Positions 35,599 through 45,183 of a stretch of DNA of 64,000 bases are shown here, one piece after another. Every line of letters begins with the position of its first letter. Position 1 is the stretch's first letter. The position numbers and the translations under genes were made by a program. The notes below the pieces were generated by a model. That model searched no databases and was not told where the DNA came from. It was given only the letters and a program-made list of their open reading frames with translations. The stretch is from JAWKVD01 sp041398225 (GTDB lineage Bacteria > Pseudomonadota > Alphaproteobacteria > Caulobacterales > Hyphomonadaceae): NCBI GenBank assembly GCA_041398225.1, contig JAWKVD010000004.1, forward strand, positions 124,001 through 188,000. Reading direction: 5' to 3'.

Positions 35599-38500
35599 CT
35601 AGAACGTCTTCTTGACGCCGATCTCGATCGTCCGGCCCAGCGGGTTGCCGCCGGTGCGCGGATCGTATCCGAGTTCGACCTGCGCCGGAGCCGGCATGCG
35701 GTCGAACATGTTCACGACAGACAGGTTGAGACGCATCGAGTCGGTGATGTCGAAGATGTAGTAGAGATCACCGGTGATCCAGTCTTCACCGTTCTCACCA
35801 TACTGGGTTCCCGCGCGTTCATCCTGAACGGCGCTCACATAGTTCGCTTGCAGGCGAACCGTGTGACGATCCCAGCGGTAGGCGCCGAAGGCGTTGACGC
35901 GCCATTCGGGAGCCGCCGTACCGACGGTGGAGAAGTTCAGGTAGCCGAGGCGATCCTCCTTCGGGTTGACCTCCACGCCGTCCAGCGTGCGGGCCGACAC
36001 TTCCTGAGTCGTCACGCGCGTGCCGGTGAGATCCAGGTTGAGGTCGCCCGGTCCCAGCGGAAGCGAGTAGCGGACCTGGATGTCGATACCCGAGGTATGT
36101 TGGCCGAAGGCGTTGCCGTACTCGCTGCGGACGTAAGAGAAGTCGTCCGAAGTGGTGAGGCCCTGAACGCATTGGCCGCCCGGTGCGGTCGCGGAGTCGT
36201 TGAACTGGAACCGGCTGATAAACGGGCTGGAGCAGTCCATGAAGTAGAATCCGCCGCCCGAAGCGGTGGTCGTGGATGCTTCCAGGATCTGGTTGTGCGT
36301 GGCCAGTTCGGCGATCTCGTTTTCCGTCTCAATGTCGAAGTAGTCGAGAATGAGCTGGAAGTCGTGATCGGCTGAGAAGCCTTGCGATTGCCAGATAATG
36401 CCGGCGTTCCAAGCGGTCGCTTCTTCCGGTTTAACATCGGCCCGGGTCAGGAGCTGATAGGCACGCCAGTTGCGGGCGGCTCGATCATAGCTGCGCGTGG
36501 CGTTGTTGACCTCGCCGGGGATCAGGTCGATCGGCGGCGCCTGGTAGTTGGTGCCGTAGGAGCCGCGGATGGAGAGCGGTCCAAAGACGTCCCACTTGCC
36601 CGACACCTTGTAGACCGTCGATCCCAGACCGCCCGAGAAGTCCTCGCGGCGGACGGCGGCGGACAGGTTGACCCGATCATGCAGAGGAAGCGCCAATTCG
36701 CCGAAGTAGGAGAATTGTTGGCGGTCGGCTGAATCCGGGGGGTTGATGTCGAAGAAGGAGAACGGTCCTTCGCCGCCGGCGCAGCCGTTGAAGCGCGGAT
36801 CGCTGGTCGGGAACGGGTTTTGCGAAACCGGCTCCGCATTTCCGTCGTCATCCAGGTCCGCCCCGGTCGTGTACTGCGTCGGCCAGAGGCATTGCAGATT
36901 GCCATTGTAGTAGTCGGACGGAACAACTTCAGAGTATTCGACCTGACGCCACTTCATGCCGGCGCCCCAGGCGATCGGACCGCCCGGGAGTTCGATCCCG
37001 GTTTCGCCCGAGAATACGAGGTCGATGTCCAGCGATTGAGTGGTCGTTTCGCTGCGGCGATCGTCGACAAGCCACGGGAAGAGCGACGGATCGTTCTCAA
37101 GGCCCGCCACATAGTTCGGGTTAGAGAGGCCGCGTTCCGGCTGGCTGGCGAAGCTGGAGGCGAACGGGTTGAACCAGAGGCATCCGTTCTGGCCCGCGGC
37201 TGCGGGGTTTTGGGTGCCGAACTGCAGCGGATCGAGATCGACCGCATTACAGTTAGGTCCGCCGAAGCCGTTGAGGGCTTCCTGCAGCCGGTAGGTCAGC
37301 ATGTCAGGCGAGGTGTCGACAGTGTTCCCCTGATTGAAAGTGGCGGAGAAGTCGAAATTGATGCCCTCAAGGCTCTCGGAAATGTCGCCTAGGGTGCCGT
37401 CGAGCTTGGCGCTGACGCGCCAGTCCTGGCGGTTCACATAGGACGGAACGCCATAGCCGTTGCCTTCACCGAGAACCGGGTTGCCGCCATGGGCCAGCGC
37501 CCGGAACGTGACGGGCGTGACAGCCTGGACCGCGCCGAACAACGCATAGTCGGCGAGGCCGGACCTTTCCGCGAAGTCAGCGAAGCCGGGGTTGGTGACC
37601 GGAATATAGTATTGCTGGGTCAGACCCGGCGCACGCGCCGCGCCGCGAACCGTCGGTTGGGACGGCGAACCGAAGACCTGCGGCACGGTCAGCTCGCCAT
37701 AGTTCATGTCGACGTGGAAATCGACATTGTCGGTCACGACGGTGTTGAGCTGGGCATAGACCCGGTAAAGATCCTGCTCTTCAACCAGGTTGTAGTACGG
37801 GATGTAGTTGTACGAGCAGGTGTAGGAGTTGCCGTACGCGCCGCCGACGGCCGCGCAAGAATCAGCAGTGAAGTCGGAGTAGACGCTGCCGACCGGGCTT
37901 CCGAATTCACCGGCGTAGGAGTTCGGATCGGCGCCGTTGGCGCCTGGATAGGCGGGGCGCGCTCCAAGCGGAATATAGCCCGCAAGGTTGGTGAGCGTCG
38001 ACCAGGGCGCGGGGTTGTCACCCACGAGCGACGGATTGGTGATGTCCGGGCGATCCAGTGTGCCCAAGCGCGAGCGATGCTCCCATTCGGCGGACCACAG
38101 GAAATTGGTGTCGCTGTTGCCGAAGCCGCCGAGAATCGAGAGCCCGTAGTCGCCGTCGCTTCCGTCGATGTACTTGTACTGGCCTTGCACTTCGAGGCCA
38201 ACGAAGTCATCGCGCGTGATGAAGTTGACCACGCCGCCCGTAGCGTCGGCGCCGTAAGTCACGGCCGCGCCATCCTTCAGGATTTCGGTGCGGGCCAGCG
38301 CGATCGAGGGGATCATCGAGGCGTTTTCAGACGTGCGCTTGCCGTTCAGCAGCGTCAGCGTCTTGTCCGCGCCGATGCCGCGCAGGTTGAAGCCCGGCGA
38401 GCCGGTAAGGCCAGCGCCGCCGAAATAGTAGGCTTCGCCGACGGTCGGGCCGGAAGCGGTCAGGCTTTTGACGAATTCGATAGCGGTCGGAGAGCCCTGT

Positions 38501-38766
38501 TCTTCCAGTTCTTCCGCCGAGAAGACCTCAACCGGAAGCGCCGCATCTTCAGGCGTGCCGGCGATCAGTGAGCCGGTGACGACCACTCTCTCCCGTTCGA
38601 CAGGCGCCTGGGCGTTCGCCGTCTGATCGACGCCCGCGCCGGCCTCCTGGGGGCCGGACACGGTGGTGACGTTGATGGTCTCAGAAACCTGGGCGGCTGC
38701 GGGAAGAAAACCCGCCAAGCTGGCCAGAATCGCAACGCCGGAAGCGCTGCGGAGCGCGAATTTCAT
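35599..38766 (-). CDS. TonB-dependent outer-membrane receptor
   Basis: A 1055-residue receptor for TonB-energised uptake. The signal peptide ends near AAAQVSE. The plug domain shows RVVVTGSLI, LTGSPGFNLRGIGADKTLTLL, RTEILKDGAAVTYGADA and GGVVNFITR. A long beta-barrel follows and ends in a C-terminal phenylalanine (IEIGVKKTF), the assembly signal. It lacks an N-terminal STN domain, so no direct anti-sigma signalling is expected. The ligand is unknown; the long extracellular-loop type is common for oligosaccharide or peptide receptors in this group. GGGAGG lies before the ATG. Confidence 0.92.
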   Translation of the reverse strand: MKFALRSASGVAILASLAGFLPAAAQVSETINVTTVSGPQEAGAGVDQTANAQAPVERERVVVTGSLIAGTPEDAALPVEVFSAEELEEQGSPTAIEFVKSLTASGPTVGEAYYFGGAGLTGSPGFNLRGIGADKTLTLLNGKRTSENASMIPSIALARTEILKDGAAVTYGADATGGVVNFITRDDFVGLEVQGQYKYIDGSDGDYGLSILGGFGNSDTNFLWSAEWEHRSRLGTLDRPDITNPSLVGDNPAPWSTLTNLAGYIPLGARPAYPGANGADPNSYAGEFGSPVGSVYSDFTADSCAAVGGAYGNSYTCSYNYIPYYNLVEEQDLYRVYAQLNTVVTDNVDFHVDMNYGELTVPQVFGSPSQPTVRGAARAPGLTQQYYIPVTNPGFADFAERSGLADYALFGAVQAVTPVTFRALAHGGNPVLGEGNGYGVPSYVNRQDWRVSAKLDGTLGDISESLEGINFDFSATFNQGNTVDTSPDMLTYRLQEALNGFGGPNCNAVDLDPLQFGTQNPAAAGQNGCLWFNPFASSFASQPERGLSNPNYVAGLENDPSLFPWLVDDRRSETTTQSLDIDLVFSGETGIELPGGPIAWGAGMKWRQVEYSEVVPSDYYNGNLQCLWPTQYTTGADLDDDGNAEPVSQNPFPTSDPRFNGCAGGEGPFSFFDINPPDSADRQQFSYFGELALPLHDRVNLSAAVRREDFSGGLGSTVYKVSGKWDVFGPLSIRGSYGTNYQAPPIDLIPGEVNNATRSYDRAARNWRAYQLLTRADVKPEEATAWNAGIIWQSQGFSADHDFQLILDYFDIETENEIAELATHNQILEASTTTASGGGFYFMDCSSPFISRFQFNDSATAPGGQCVQGLTTSDDFSYVRSEYGNAFGQHTSGIDIQVRYSLPLGPGDLNLDLTGTRVTTQEVSARTLDGVEVNPKEDRLGYLNFSTVGTAAPEWRVNAFGAYRWDRHTVRLQANYVSAVQDERAGTQYGENGEDWITGDLYYIFDITDSMRLNLSVVNMFDRMPAPAQVELGYDPRTGGNPLGRTIEIGVKKTF

Positions 38767-39274
38767 GATTTACCTCCCCGAACTGAGTCTGTTTTGCGAC
38801 TCTTTTGGATAGTTCTACTTTCCTTTCTCCAAGCGTTGCGTCAACCGAGCACGCAAGAAAAAGTCACACAGAGTTGAGCGCGTATCATTTTCAACACGCT
38901 TAGTGCGCCAAGTCCCGGGAATTCGAGGGATATTTGCGTGTGCGGCTGCGAAATGGCTTCGCTTACGCAATATATTCTGTCGCTCGGTTGGCGAGCCGTA
39001 ACCCGAATTACTTCGTTCTACATTTCCGGATTGTTTGGCTGACCCAAGGGAAGCCAAAATACTGTTGACGTAGCGATAGAGTTCCGTCGACGTAATTTAG
39101 ATGCATTCCCTAGCGGAAGGTATTGGCGGCGATTGTGGCCGATGAGTTTGGCGTCTCCCGTTCACGGTTCTCGGGGCCATCGGCGGGCGGCTTGTTCGTT
39201 TTGGTTGCGCGCGCCGGAAATGACGCTAGGACTGCCGCTCGCCTCGTGCGCCCGAATGGGCGCTCTGCGGGCAT
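38767..39274. other. AT-rich 508-bp regulatory stretch before the TonB receptor and tRNA-Ser
   Basis: No credible gene is seen; an 80-codon minus-strand frame here lacks a ribosome site and typical codon use. GC content is visibly lower than average. A perfect 7-bp inverted repeat, TTTGGCT-N11-AGCCAAA, lies at 39034-39040/39052-39058 and is a plausible regulator site for the receptor gene. The last part should carry the tRNA-Ser promoter. Confidence 0.5.
39034..39058. promoter_or_regulatory. Inverted repeat TTTGGCT-N11-AGCCAAA
   Basis: A perfect 7-bp inverted repeat in the low-GC region about 270 bases upstream of the receptor start. The spacing between half-site centres (18 bp) suits a dimeric repressor such as a LacI- or GntR-type protein; the regulator is not in this window. 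Confidence 0.35.
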
Positions 39275-39364
39275 GGAGAGGTGGCCGAGCGGTCGAAGGC
39301 GCGCCCCTGCTAAGGGCGTATAGGGGAAACCCTATCGTGGGTTCGAATCCCATCCTCTCCGCCA
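39275..39364 (+). tRNA. tRNA-Ser(GCT)
   Basis: The acceptor stem GGAGAGG (39275-39281) pairs with CCTCTCC (39354-39360), followed by G and an encoded CCA. The anticodon stem CGCCC/GGGCG encloses CTGCTAA with anticodon GCT at 39309-39311. A long variable arm (TAGGGGAAACCCTA) marks it as class II, and GGTTCGAATCC is the T-loop. The gene reads serine AGC/AGT codons. Confidence 0.97.
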
Positions 39365-39374
39365 TGCCGCGCGT

Positions 39375-40118
39375 TCAACCCGCATTGGCCAGGGCGACGG
39401 CGTCCGCTCCTGCTGGAAAGCGCAGCTGGTTTGATGTGTCGTTCGCCGCTCGCCAGACCGCCTCCGCGACATCGCTTTCCTTCGTTGTCTGCGGCGGGTG
39501 GGCGAACGCCTCGAAGATCGGCGCGGCGAAGTTCGCATAGGCTGCCGGGATCAGGTCTGCGACGGGGATATCGGTGTTGGCGGCGAAGCGGGTCGTCGGC
39601 GCATAGCCGGGTTCAACCAGCTTCGCGCGGACGCCGAACGCGCCGAGTTCATGGGCCAGTGATCCGGTGAACCCCTCAATGGCCTGTTTGCTGGCGGTAT
39701 AGGCCGCTGCGAGCGGCATCGGCGCCAGCGTCACGCTGGACGTCACATTGACGATCACGCCGGAGCGGCGTTCGCGCATTTGCGGGATGACCGCCTGGGT
39801 CATCGCCATGACGCCGAACGTGTTGGTCTCAAACACCTTGCGGATGTGGCTCATCGGGGTCGCCTCGAATGCGCCGACCACGCCGATGCCGGCATTGTTC
39901 ACCAATGCGTCGATCGGGCCGGCTTCCGCCAGCGCCGCGTCGATGCTCTCGGGCCGCGTGACGTCGAGCGGCAGAAGGCGAACGCGATCCGAGGCGGGCA
40001 AAAGGCCTTCGCGGGGGGTGCGCATGGTCGCGACGACGGTCCAGCCATTGGCGTGAAAGTGGCGGGCGGTCTCGAGCCCGTAGCCGGAAGAGGCTCCGGT
40101 GATGAGGACGGTGGGCAT
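39375..40118 (-). CDS. Short-chain dehydrogenase/reductase
   Basis: The 247-residue SDR begins MPTVLITGASSGYGLETARH (cofactor-binding turn). ATMRTPRE suggests NADP preference. NNAGIGVVG and NVTSSVTLAP (catalytic Ser), and AYTASKQAIEG (Tyr-x-x-x-Lys) complete the active site. AGGAGA precedes the ATG at 40118, which settles the start although the frame is open much further. It is divergently transcribed from an AraC regulator gene 93 bases away, which probably controls it. Confidence 0.87.
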   Translation of the reverse strand: MPTVLITGASSGYGLETARHFHANGWTVVATMRTPREGLLPASDRVRLLPLDVTRPESIDAALAEAGPIDALVNNAGIGVVGAFEATPMSHIRKVFETNTFGVMAMTQAVIPQMRERRSGVIVNVTSSVTLAPMPLAAAYTASKQAIEGFTGSLAHELGAFGVRAKLVEPGYAPTTRFAANTDIPVADLIPAAYANFAAPIFEAFAHPPQTTKESDVAEAVWRAANDTSNQLRFPAGADAVALANAG

Positions 40119-40164
40119 ATCGGTCTCCTGCTTGTTGACGAGACCGATGTAGCGGCGGATGGTC

Positions 40165-40208
40165 GTACTATCGTCGATTAATAGTCCAAGTCTTGTTTGT
40201 GATAGTCC
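40165..40208. promoter_or_regulatory. Probable AraC-type operator between the SDR and araC-family genes
   Basis: ATAGTCC occurs twice as a direct repeat at 40181-40187 and 40202-40208, 21 bp apart (two helical turns), and GTACTAT at 40165-40171 resembles it in reverse. AraC proteins bind such direct half-sites. The downstream copy ends three bases before the regulator's ATG, so autoregulation would be expected. Confidence 0.5.
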
Positions 40209-40211
40209 TGA

Positions 40212-41141
40212 ATGTCTGATCCTCTCTCTCAAGCGATCCAGCTTCTTCGTCCTCGCGCCGTCTTCGCCAAGGGGATCAGCGGCGCCGGCCGATGGTCGGT
40301 GCGTTATTCCGAATTTGGGCAGCCGGGTTTTTGCGCGGTGACGGAGGGCCGTTGCCGGCTTGAGGTCGATGGCGAACCGCTGGCGGAGCTTGCGGCGGGC
40401 GATTTCGTCCTGCTCCCGGCCACTCCCGCTTTCACGATGTCGGGGTTTGAACCGATGACGCCGCAGCGGGTCGATCCCAAAACGGCGGCGTCGCCAGGTC
40501 GCGAGGTGCGCTATGGCCGTCAGGACGGCCCGCCGGATGTGCGGCAGTTCGGCGGCTGGTTCTCCTTTGGCTCGCCTGACGCCCGACTTCTGGTGTCGCT
40601 TCTGCCGCGCATGATCCACCTTCGCGGCGTTCAGCGGCTTACCCAGCTGGTCGGGCTCGTCGGCGCGGAAGCGTCGCGCGATGACATCGGTCGCGAGCTG
40701 ATCCTTGAGCGACTGGTGGAGATTCTGCTGATCGAGGCGTTGCGAGCGACGCCGGCGAGCGAGGGGCGTCCGGGTCTTTTGCGCGGCCTCGCCGATCCGC
40801 GGATCTCTGTCGCCCTGCGCGAGATGCATGCCGATATCGAGCGGCCGTGGACCGTCGTGGAGCTTGCGCGCGCGGCGGGCCTGTCGCGATCGGCCTTCTT
40901 CGATCGCTTTTCCCGTGCGGTCGGCGTCAATCCGATGGAGTATCTGCTGTCCTGGCGCATGGCCGTCGCCAAGGACCTGCTGCGCAGCGGCGGCATTGCG
41001 CTCGACGAGGTGGCTCGCAGGATCGGCTACGCTTCGGCCAGCACATTCAGCACGGCCTTCAGTCGCCATGTCGGCCTGCCGCCGGGCCGGTTCATGCGAA
41101 TGGCGGTCCCTGCGGATATGGCCGGCGTCGATGCCGGTTGA
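40212..41141 (+). CDS. AraC-family transcriptional regulator with cupin domain
   Basis: A 309-residue regulator. The N-terminal cupin-type sensing domain (Cupin_6 group) includes GRWSVRYSEFGQPGFCAVTEG, ELAAGDFVLLP and GWFSFGSPDARLLVSLLPRMIHL. The C-terminal AraC domain (residues 200-300) has two helix-turn-helix units: VVELARAAGLSRSAFFDRFS, then LDEVARRIGYASASTFSTAF with FSRHVGLPPGRF. Proteins of this group often activate a neighbouring dehydrogenase or reductase gene in response to a small aldehyde or aromatic. The divergent SDR is the likely target. Confidence 0.88.
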   Translation: MSDPLSQAIQLLRPRAVFAKGISGAGRWSVRYSEFGQPGFCAVTEGRCRLEVDGEPLAELAAGDFVLLPATPAFTMSGFEPMTPQRVDPKTAASPGREVRYGRQDGPPDVRQFGGWFSFGSPDARLLVSLLPRMIHLRGVQRLTQLVGLVGAEASRDDIGRELILERLVEILLIEALRATPASEGRPGLLRGLADPRISVALREMHADIERPWTVVELARAAGLSRSAFFDRFSRAVGVNPMEYLLSWRMAVAKDLLRSGGIALDEVARRIGYASASTFSTAFSRHVGLPPGRFMRMAVPADMAGVDAG

Positions 41142-41308
41142 TTTTCGCAGGTTGTTGATGCGCTCGGAGGGCCTCGCGGGCGGGCGCCTCCTTTGCGGAC
41201 GTCCCCCTTGCAGGCGAGTCGCCTCGACCCGGCGGTCGCGCGCCGGTAACTAGGTCGTATGGAGTTTTTCGTCTTCGCGTTGCGGTGTTGTGCGGCGTGG
41301 AGCGCGGG

Positions 41309-44300
41309 ATGGAACGCGGGACGGAACGCGGCATGAGTTATTCAGATCGTCCGCCTGGTGATGAGGCGCATACGCGGCTCCGCAATGTGGTGGCCGACGC
41401 CTACAAACAGGTCGGCGTTTCCAGGGCCCGGATCGAGGCCGGACTGTTGTCGGTCGCGGACATAGCGTCATTGGCCGATGCGCTTGAATCCCCTGAAAAA
41501 ATACTGGTTGTTGGCGGAGGCGTCGGTTTCCCTGCGCTGGTTCTCGCGATGTTGTTTCCGGAAGCGCGGATCACCTGCGTGGACCCGGATCTCGCCCTGC
41601 AGGAACCCGAGTTGGCGGAAGCCGCGCGTCGCCTTGAGGGGGCGGGTCCGGCGACGTCGCGCGTGCTCGCGGCGGCCGCGGCGCGGTTGCTGCGTGTGGA
41701 TGGCCGGATCACCTTCGTGGCCGGCGGTTTTTCCGAACCAGATACCTCACGCTCGGTTCTTGGCGGCGAAAAAACGCGGACGCGGGTGGTGGGGCCTGAG
41801 GTTCTGGCGCGACTGCAGCCTGTCGACCTCGCCTATATCAGCGGTCTCAGCTCGCCTGAAGCGAGAGCGTCCGACATCCGGCTGGCGGCCAGCGCGCTTG
41901 CTCCGGGCGGTGTGATTGTGTCGGCGGACGCGGTCGGGCCGGCGGGCGCCACGGTCCGCGCGGGGGTGTTCGAATTCCTGCGCTATTTTCCGGATTTCAC
42001 CTTCCTCCATGCGCGCCACGCCTCGGACGGCGAGACGCTGGGCATGCTGAAGCGGCGGAGCGCCGGCTGGGGCGGCGGGTACACGCCGCCGGGACCTTCT
42101 CGCGCCGCGGACTACGCACCCGGCTTCCGTGAAACCATCGCGGATCTGGTCGGACTTACCTATGGCGCGCGGCCTGTGCTGGAGGTCGCTATCGGCGAAC
42201 CGGTGCTGGGCGCGGCGGGGCGTTTGCGCGGGCTATACAGCCGGACGCTGCGCCTCACCTCTACGGACTGGTCGACGCATTTCTTCGATCCGGTGATCGA
42301 CCAGATCGTGACGTCGCTGGATCACACGCCCGACACGGTGCTGTTCTCGAGCGATCTTCTCGACTTTGCGCCTGACGAATTTGTCGGCCGCCTGTTTGCG
42401 CGTCTCGAAGATCGCAAAACGCCTGCGCTGTTCTTCGCGACGCCGCCGGGCGAGCGCGCGGTGGCGGGGCCAATGTCGCGGCCGGTCGCCCGCATCATCG
42501 ATCTCGCGGCCGGTCAGGGATTGGCGGCCTATGCGCCCGCGTCGCTTGAGTTCGAGCGCGCCCGCCACGAAGGCGGCGCCAGGACGGGCGGGTTCGGGGC
42601 GACGTCGCGCTGCGCCAACTTCCTGCTGCTTGGGCCGGAGGGCGGGTTCCGCGATGCGCGCAACCGGCGGGTGACCGAACTGGCGACGGGACCGGCTTCG
42701 GTGCGCGAGCAGGTCGAGCTGCAGCGCATTCACACCGAGTCGAGTCTCGGCGAACGCGTGGTGCGCAGTTCGCTGGAGCGCGAAGACGCCGAACGCGAGC
42801 GCAACGCGATCCTTTCCGAAGTGATGAACCTGCGCACCTCGTCGATTGAAGAAAAGCGCGAGCTGGAGCGGGCTCTCGACATCGCGCGCGAGGAGGCGGC
42901 CCGGCTGCGGGCGGATCTTGGCGCGTCGCAAGCCTCGATACAGAACGCCGAAAGCGAGACCGCGGCGCTGCGTCTTCGTTTCGAACAACTGGAACGGCAG
43001 CAGCGTGACGCCGAAGCGCTGAGCCATGCGGAACGCTCGCGGCTGGAAAACGACCTGCGCGACGAACGCGGACGCGAGGAAAGTCTGCGACGCGCGCTGC
43101 AGCAAAGCCAGGCCGACGCGGCGTTGGCGCAGGATGAGGTCGCACGCCTGAAAGCGGAGCTTGAAGCGGCGCAGGCGGAACGTGATGCCGCGTCCAAACG
43201 TGCGACGGAGACGGCTGACCGGTTCGAGCAGATGCGTTCCGAGATGGAAGGGCGCGCCCTCGCCGCCGAAGCCGCGAAAGAGGAAGTGGAGCTGGAGCTT
43301 GGCGCGCGGTTGCGATCCGCCGAGGGTGCTCTTGCGGATGCGCGTACGCTGGCGGATGCGCCCGCCCCGGCCGTCGATCCGGCCGTGCTCGCGCGCATTG
43401 AGGAACGGCTCGAGACGATCAACCGTCAACAGTACGACGAGTCCGCCATGCGCGGGCGGATCGAGGCTGACCAGAGAGATCTGGCGGACCTTCGCGAGCG
43501 GTCGAACCGGCTTTCACAGATGCTGGAGGCCCGCGAGAAAGAAGCCGAGGATCTCAAGAAGCGGTTGTCGAACGACAGCATGGAGTTGATCGCGGCGGCA
43601 TGTCGGGAGAGCGACGCTCGCGTCGGGCTGGAAGGCGTGGCGGCGCACATCTCGCTCATGCAGCGGGCGCTGCAGCGGTTCCGCGAGACGCCGGATGCGT
43701 TCAGCAGCGAGGCCATTCCCTATGGTTCGCATATGGCGGGCCATAATGAGCTGCCCGGCAGCATTGATGTGGCTGTTCGGCGTCTTCACGGCGAAGCGGC
43801 CGATCTGTCGCAGGAAATGGCGCGGGAACTTGAGCGTTTGTCGATGCAGATCCGTTCGGACGGCGCTGTGCGTGCGGAGCGCGAGCGCATTGCGGCGGCG
43901 GCTCATCGCGATGCGCTGGAGGAGATGCGCTCGGAGTGGTTGGCCTATCGCGATTTCGATATGAGCGATCGCGCACAGGTCAACGAGGCGGTGGAGCGTT
44001 TCGATGCGCTGCTGGATGCGCTCGAAGCGCGGGTGCTCGAAAACGCCACCGAAGCCGATCGTCTGGCGATGGACGAGATGCGCGACCGCATGGCGGACGA
44101 GGAAACGATCTCCGGGCGCGTGCTGCTGCAGGAGAACCGCCTCGCCCATCTGATTCACGCCATGGACGCCATGGAAGGCGTTCATCACTACATCGAAGGC
44201 GCCGACGACGCCGGGCGGCATGGGGCCGACGGCGAGACGGTGACCGAGGTGGAGGTCGAGACAGTCGTTGTGGAGACAACGACCGCGGTCGAGACCGAGC

Positions 44301-45079
44301 TTGATGATGCGACCGCAGGCGCCGGTGACGACGATCTCGACGCGGACGAGGACTTCGATGAGGTGATTGGCGAAGGGTTCGATGAGTCCGGCCATGCCGG
44401 AGATGCCCAAGTCGAGCCGGAGGCGGCGCTCGCGGAGGAAGTCGCGCTTGTTGAAGAATTCGGCGGCGAAGAGGCGGCTGAACATCCGGACGATGAAGCG
44501 GAAAGCGTCGCCGAGGAACGCCCAGACCTCGACGAACCGGCCGGCGCCGCCGAGGTTCGTTACCTCGACGCGCGCCACGACGTTCAGTCCAACGAAGCGG
44601 ACGAGGTGGACGACGATCACGACCCCACGCCAAAGGGCGGATTTCTGATCGGTCTGCGCGGTCGCATCCAGACATTCCCGGAGACGTCGCGACTGCTGCG
44701 CCTTCAAACGCAGTTGCGTGCGCAGTTTGCTCCCAGAGGGATCGATCCGCGCGTCTTCGATCCAGACTTCTATGTCGAGACCGGCGGATATGCGCCTTAC
44801 CAGGAACCGCTGCACCACTATCTGCATGTGGGCGAGGCGCGTGGACGTTGGCCATTGGCGGGGTTCGATCCGGAGTATTATGCGGGCCGGGCTGGCAATC
44901 TGACCGAGTGGCGCGGTTCGCTGTTGCGGCATTTCCTCGAGATCGGCGTGCACAAGGGCGTGCCGCCCAGCCATGTGCTGGCGAACATCAGCGGCGAGGC
45001 GCGCGCGGCGCGTCTGACGCCGCTTGAGTTCTTCTTCATTTGGGAGCGTGCCGCCCGGAAGCAGCGCCACGGGGGCTAG
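41309..45079 (+). CDS. Large fusion: methyltransferase-like domains, coiled coil, acidic segment, surface-polysaccharide module
   Basis: A 1256-residue protein with no signal peptide or membrane helix. Residues 65-95 read KILVVGGGVGFPALVL and later CVDPD, a SAM-methyltransferase motif I and post-I acidic residue. A second Rossmann-like unit lies around 270-450 (RPVLEVAIGEPVLGAAGRL), with the glycine motif degenerate. Residues about 485-760 are a heptad coiled coil rich in Arg, Glu and Ala, and a helical part continues to about 955. An acidic, Val/Glu-rich stretch covers 970-1100. The last 140 residues hold FDPDFYVETGGYAPY, LHHYLHVGEARGRWPL and FDPEYYAG, a motif typical of O-antigen/surface-glycan proteins. 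GGAG six bases before the ATG at 41309 decides the start (41333 is the alternative). Function unassigned. Confidence 0.7.
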   Translation: MERGTERGMSYSDRPPGDEAHTRLRNVVADAYKQVGVSRARIEAGLLSVADIASLADALESPEKILVVGGGVGFPALVLAMLFPEARITCVDPDLALQEPELAEAARRLEGAGPATSRVLAAAAARLLRVDGRITFVAGGFSEPDTSRSVLGGEKTRTRVVGPEVLARLQPVDLAYISGLSSPEARASDIRLAASALAPGGVIVSADAVGPAGATVRAGVFEFLRYFPDFTFLHARHASDGETLGMLKRRSAGWGGGYTPPGPSRAADYAPGFRETIADLVGLTYGARPVLEVAIGEPVLGAAGRLRGLYSRTLRLTSTDWSTHFFDPVIDQIVTSLDHTPDTVLFSSDLLDFAPDEFVGRLFARLEDRKTPALFFATPPGERAVAGPMSRPVARIIDLAAGQGLAAYAPASLEFERARHEGGARTGGFGATSRCANFLLLGPEGGFRDARNRRVTELATGPASVREQVELQRIHTESSLGERVVRSSLEREDAERERNAILSEVMNLRTSSIEEKRELERALDIAREEAARLRADLGASQASIQNAESETAALRLRFEQLERQQRDAEALSHAERSRLENDLRDERGREESLRRALQQSQADAALAQDEVARLKAELEAAQAERDAASKRATETADRFEQMRSEMEGRALAAEAAKEEVELELGARLRSAEGALADARTLADAPAPAVDPAVLARIEERLETINRQQYDESAMRGRIEADQRDLADLRERSNRLSQMLEAREKEAEDLKKRLSNDSMELIAAACRESDARVGLEGVAAHISLMQRALQRFRETPDAFSSEAIPYGSHMAGHNELPGSIDVAVRRLHGEAADLSQEMARELERLSMQIRSDGAVRAERERIAAAAHRDALEEMRSEWLAYRDFDMSDRAQVNEAVERFDALLDALEARVLENATEADRLAMDEMRDRMADEETISGRVLLQENRLAHLIHAMDAMEGVHHYIEGADDAGRHGADGETVTEVEVETVVVETTTAVETELDDATAGAGDDDLDADEDFDEVIGEGFDESGHAGDAQVEPEAALAEEVALVEEFGGEEAAEHPDDEAESVAEERPDLDEPAGAAEVRYLDARHDVQSNEADEVDDDHDPTPKGGFLIGLRGRIQTFPETSRLLRLQTQLRAQFAPRGIDPRVFDPDFYVETGGYAPYQEPLHHYLHVGEARGRWPLAGFDPEYYAGRAGNLTEWRGSLLRHFLEIGVHKGVPPSHVLANISGEARAARLTPLEFFFIWERAARKQRHGG

Positions 45080-45183
45080 CGGGCCGGTCCGCCGTCGGCG
45101 TTGTGCGGGTCTTTTCCTGCCGCGCGGGAGGTCTATGGTGCGCGCGAAGCGGCGCGGCGGCGCTGCATAGGGAGACGACCGAC

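Noticed and set aside
38815..39057. An 80-codon minus-strand frame upstream of the TonB receptor
   Set aside because: No ribosome site, no recognisable motif, and low-GC DNA better explained as a regulatory region.
43514..45070. A 518-codon minus-strand frame over the large fusion protein
   Set aside because: The plus-strand frame shows heptad repeats and a clear C-terminal motif over the same bases. The antisense frame shows none.
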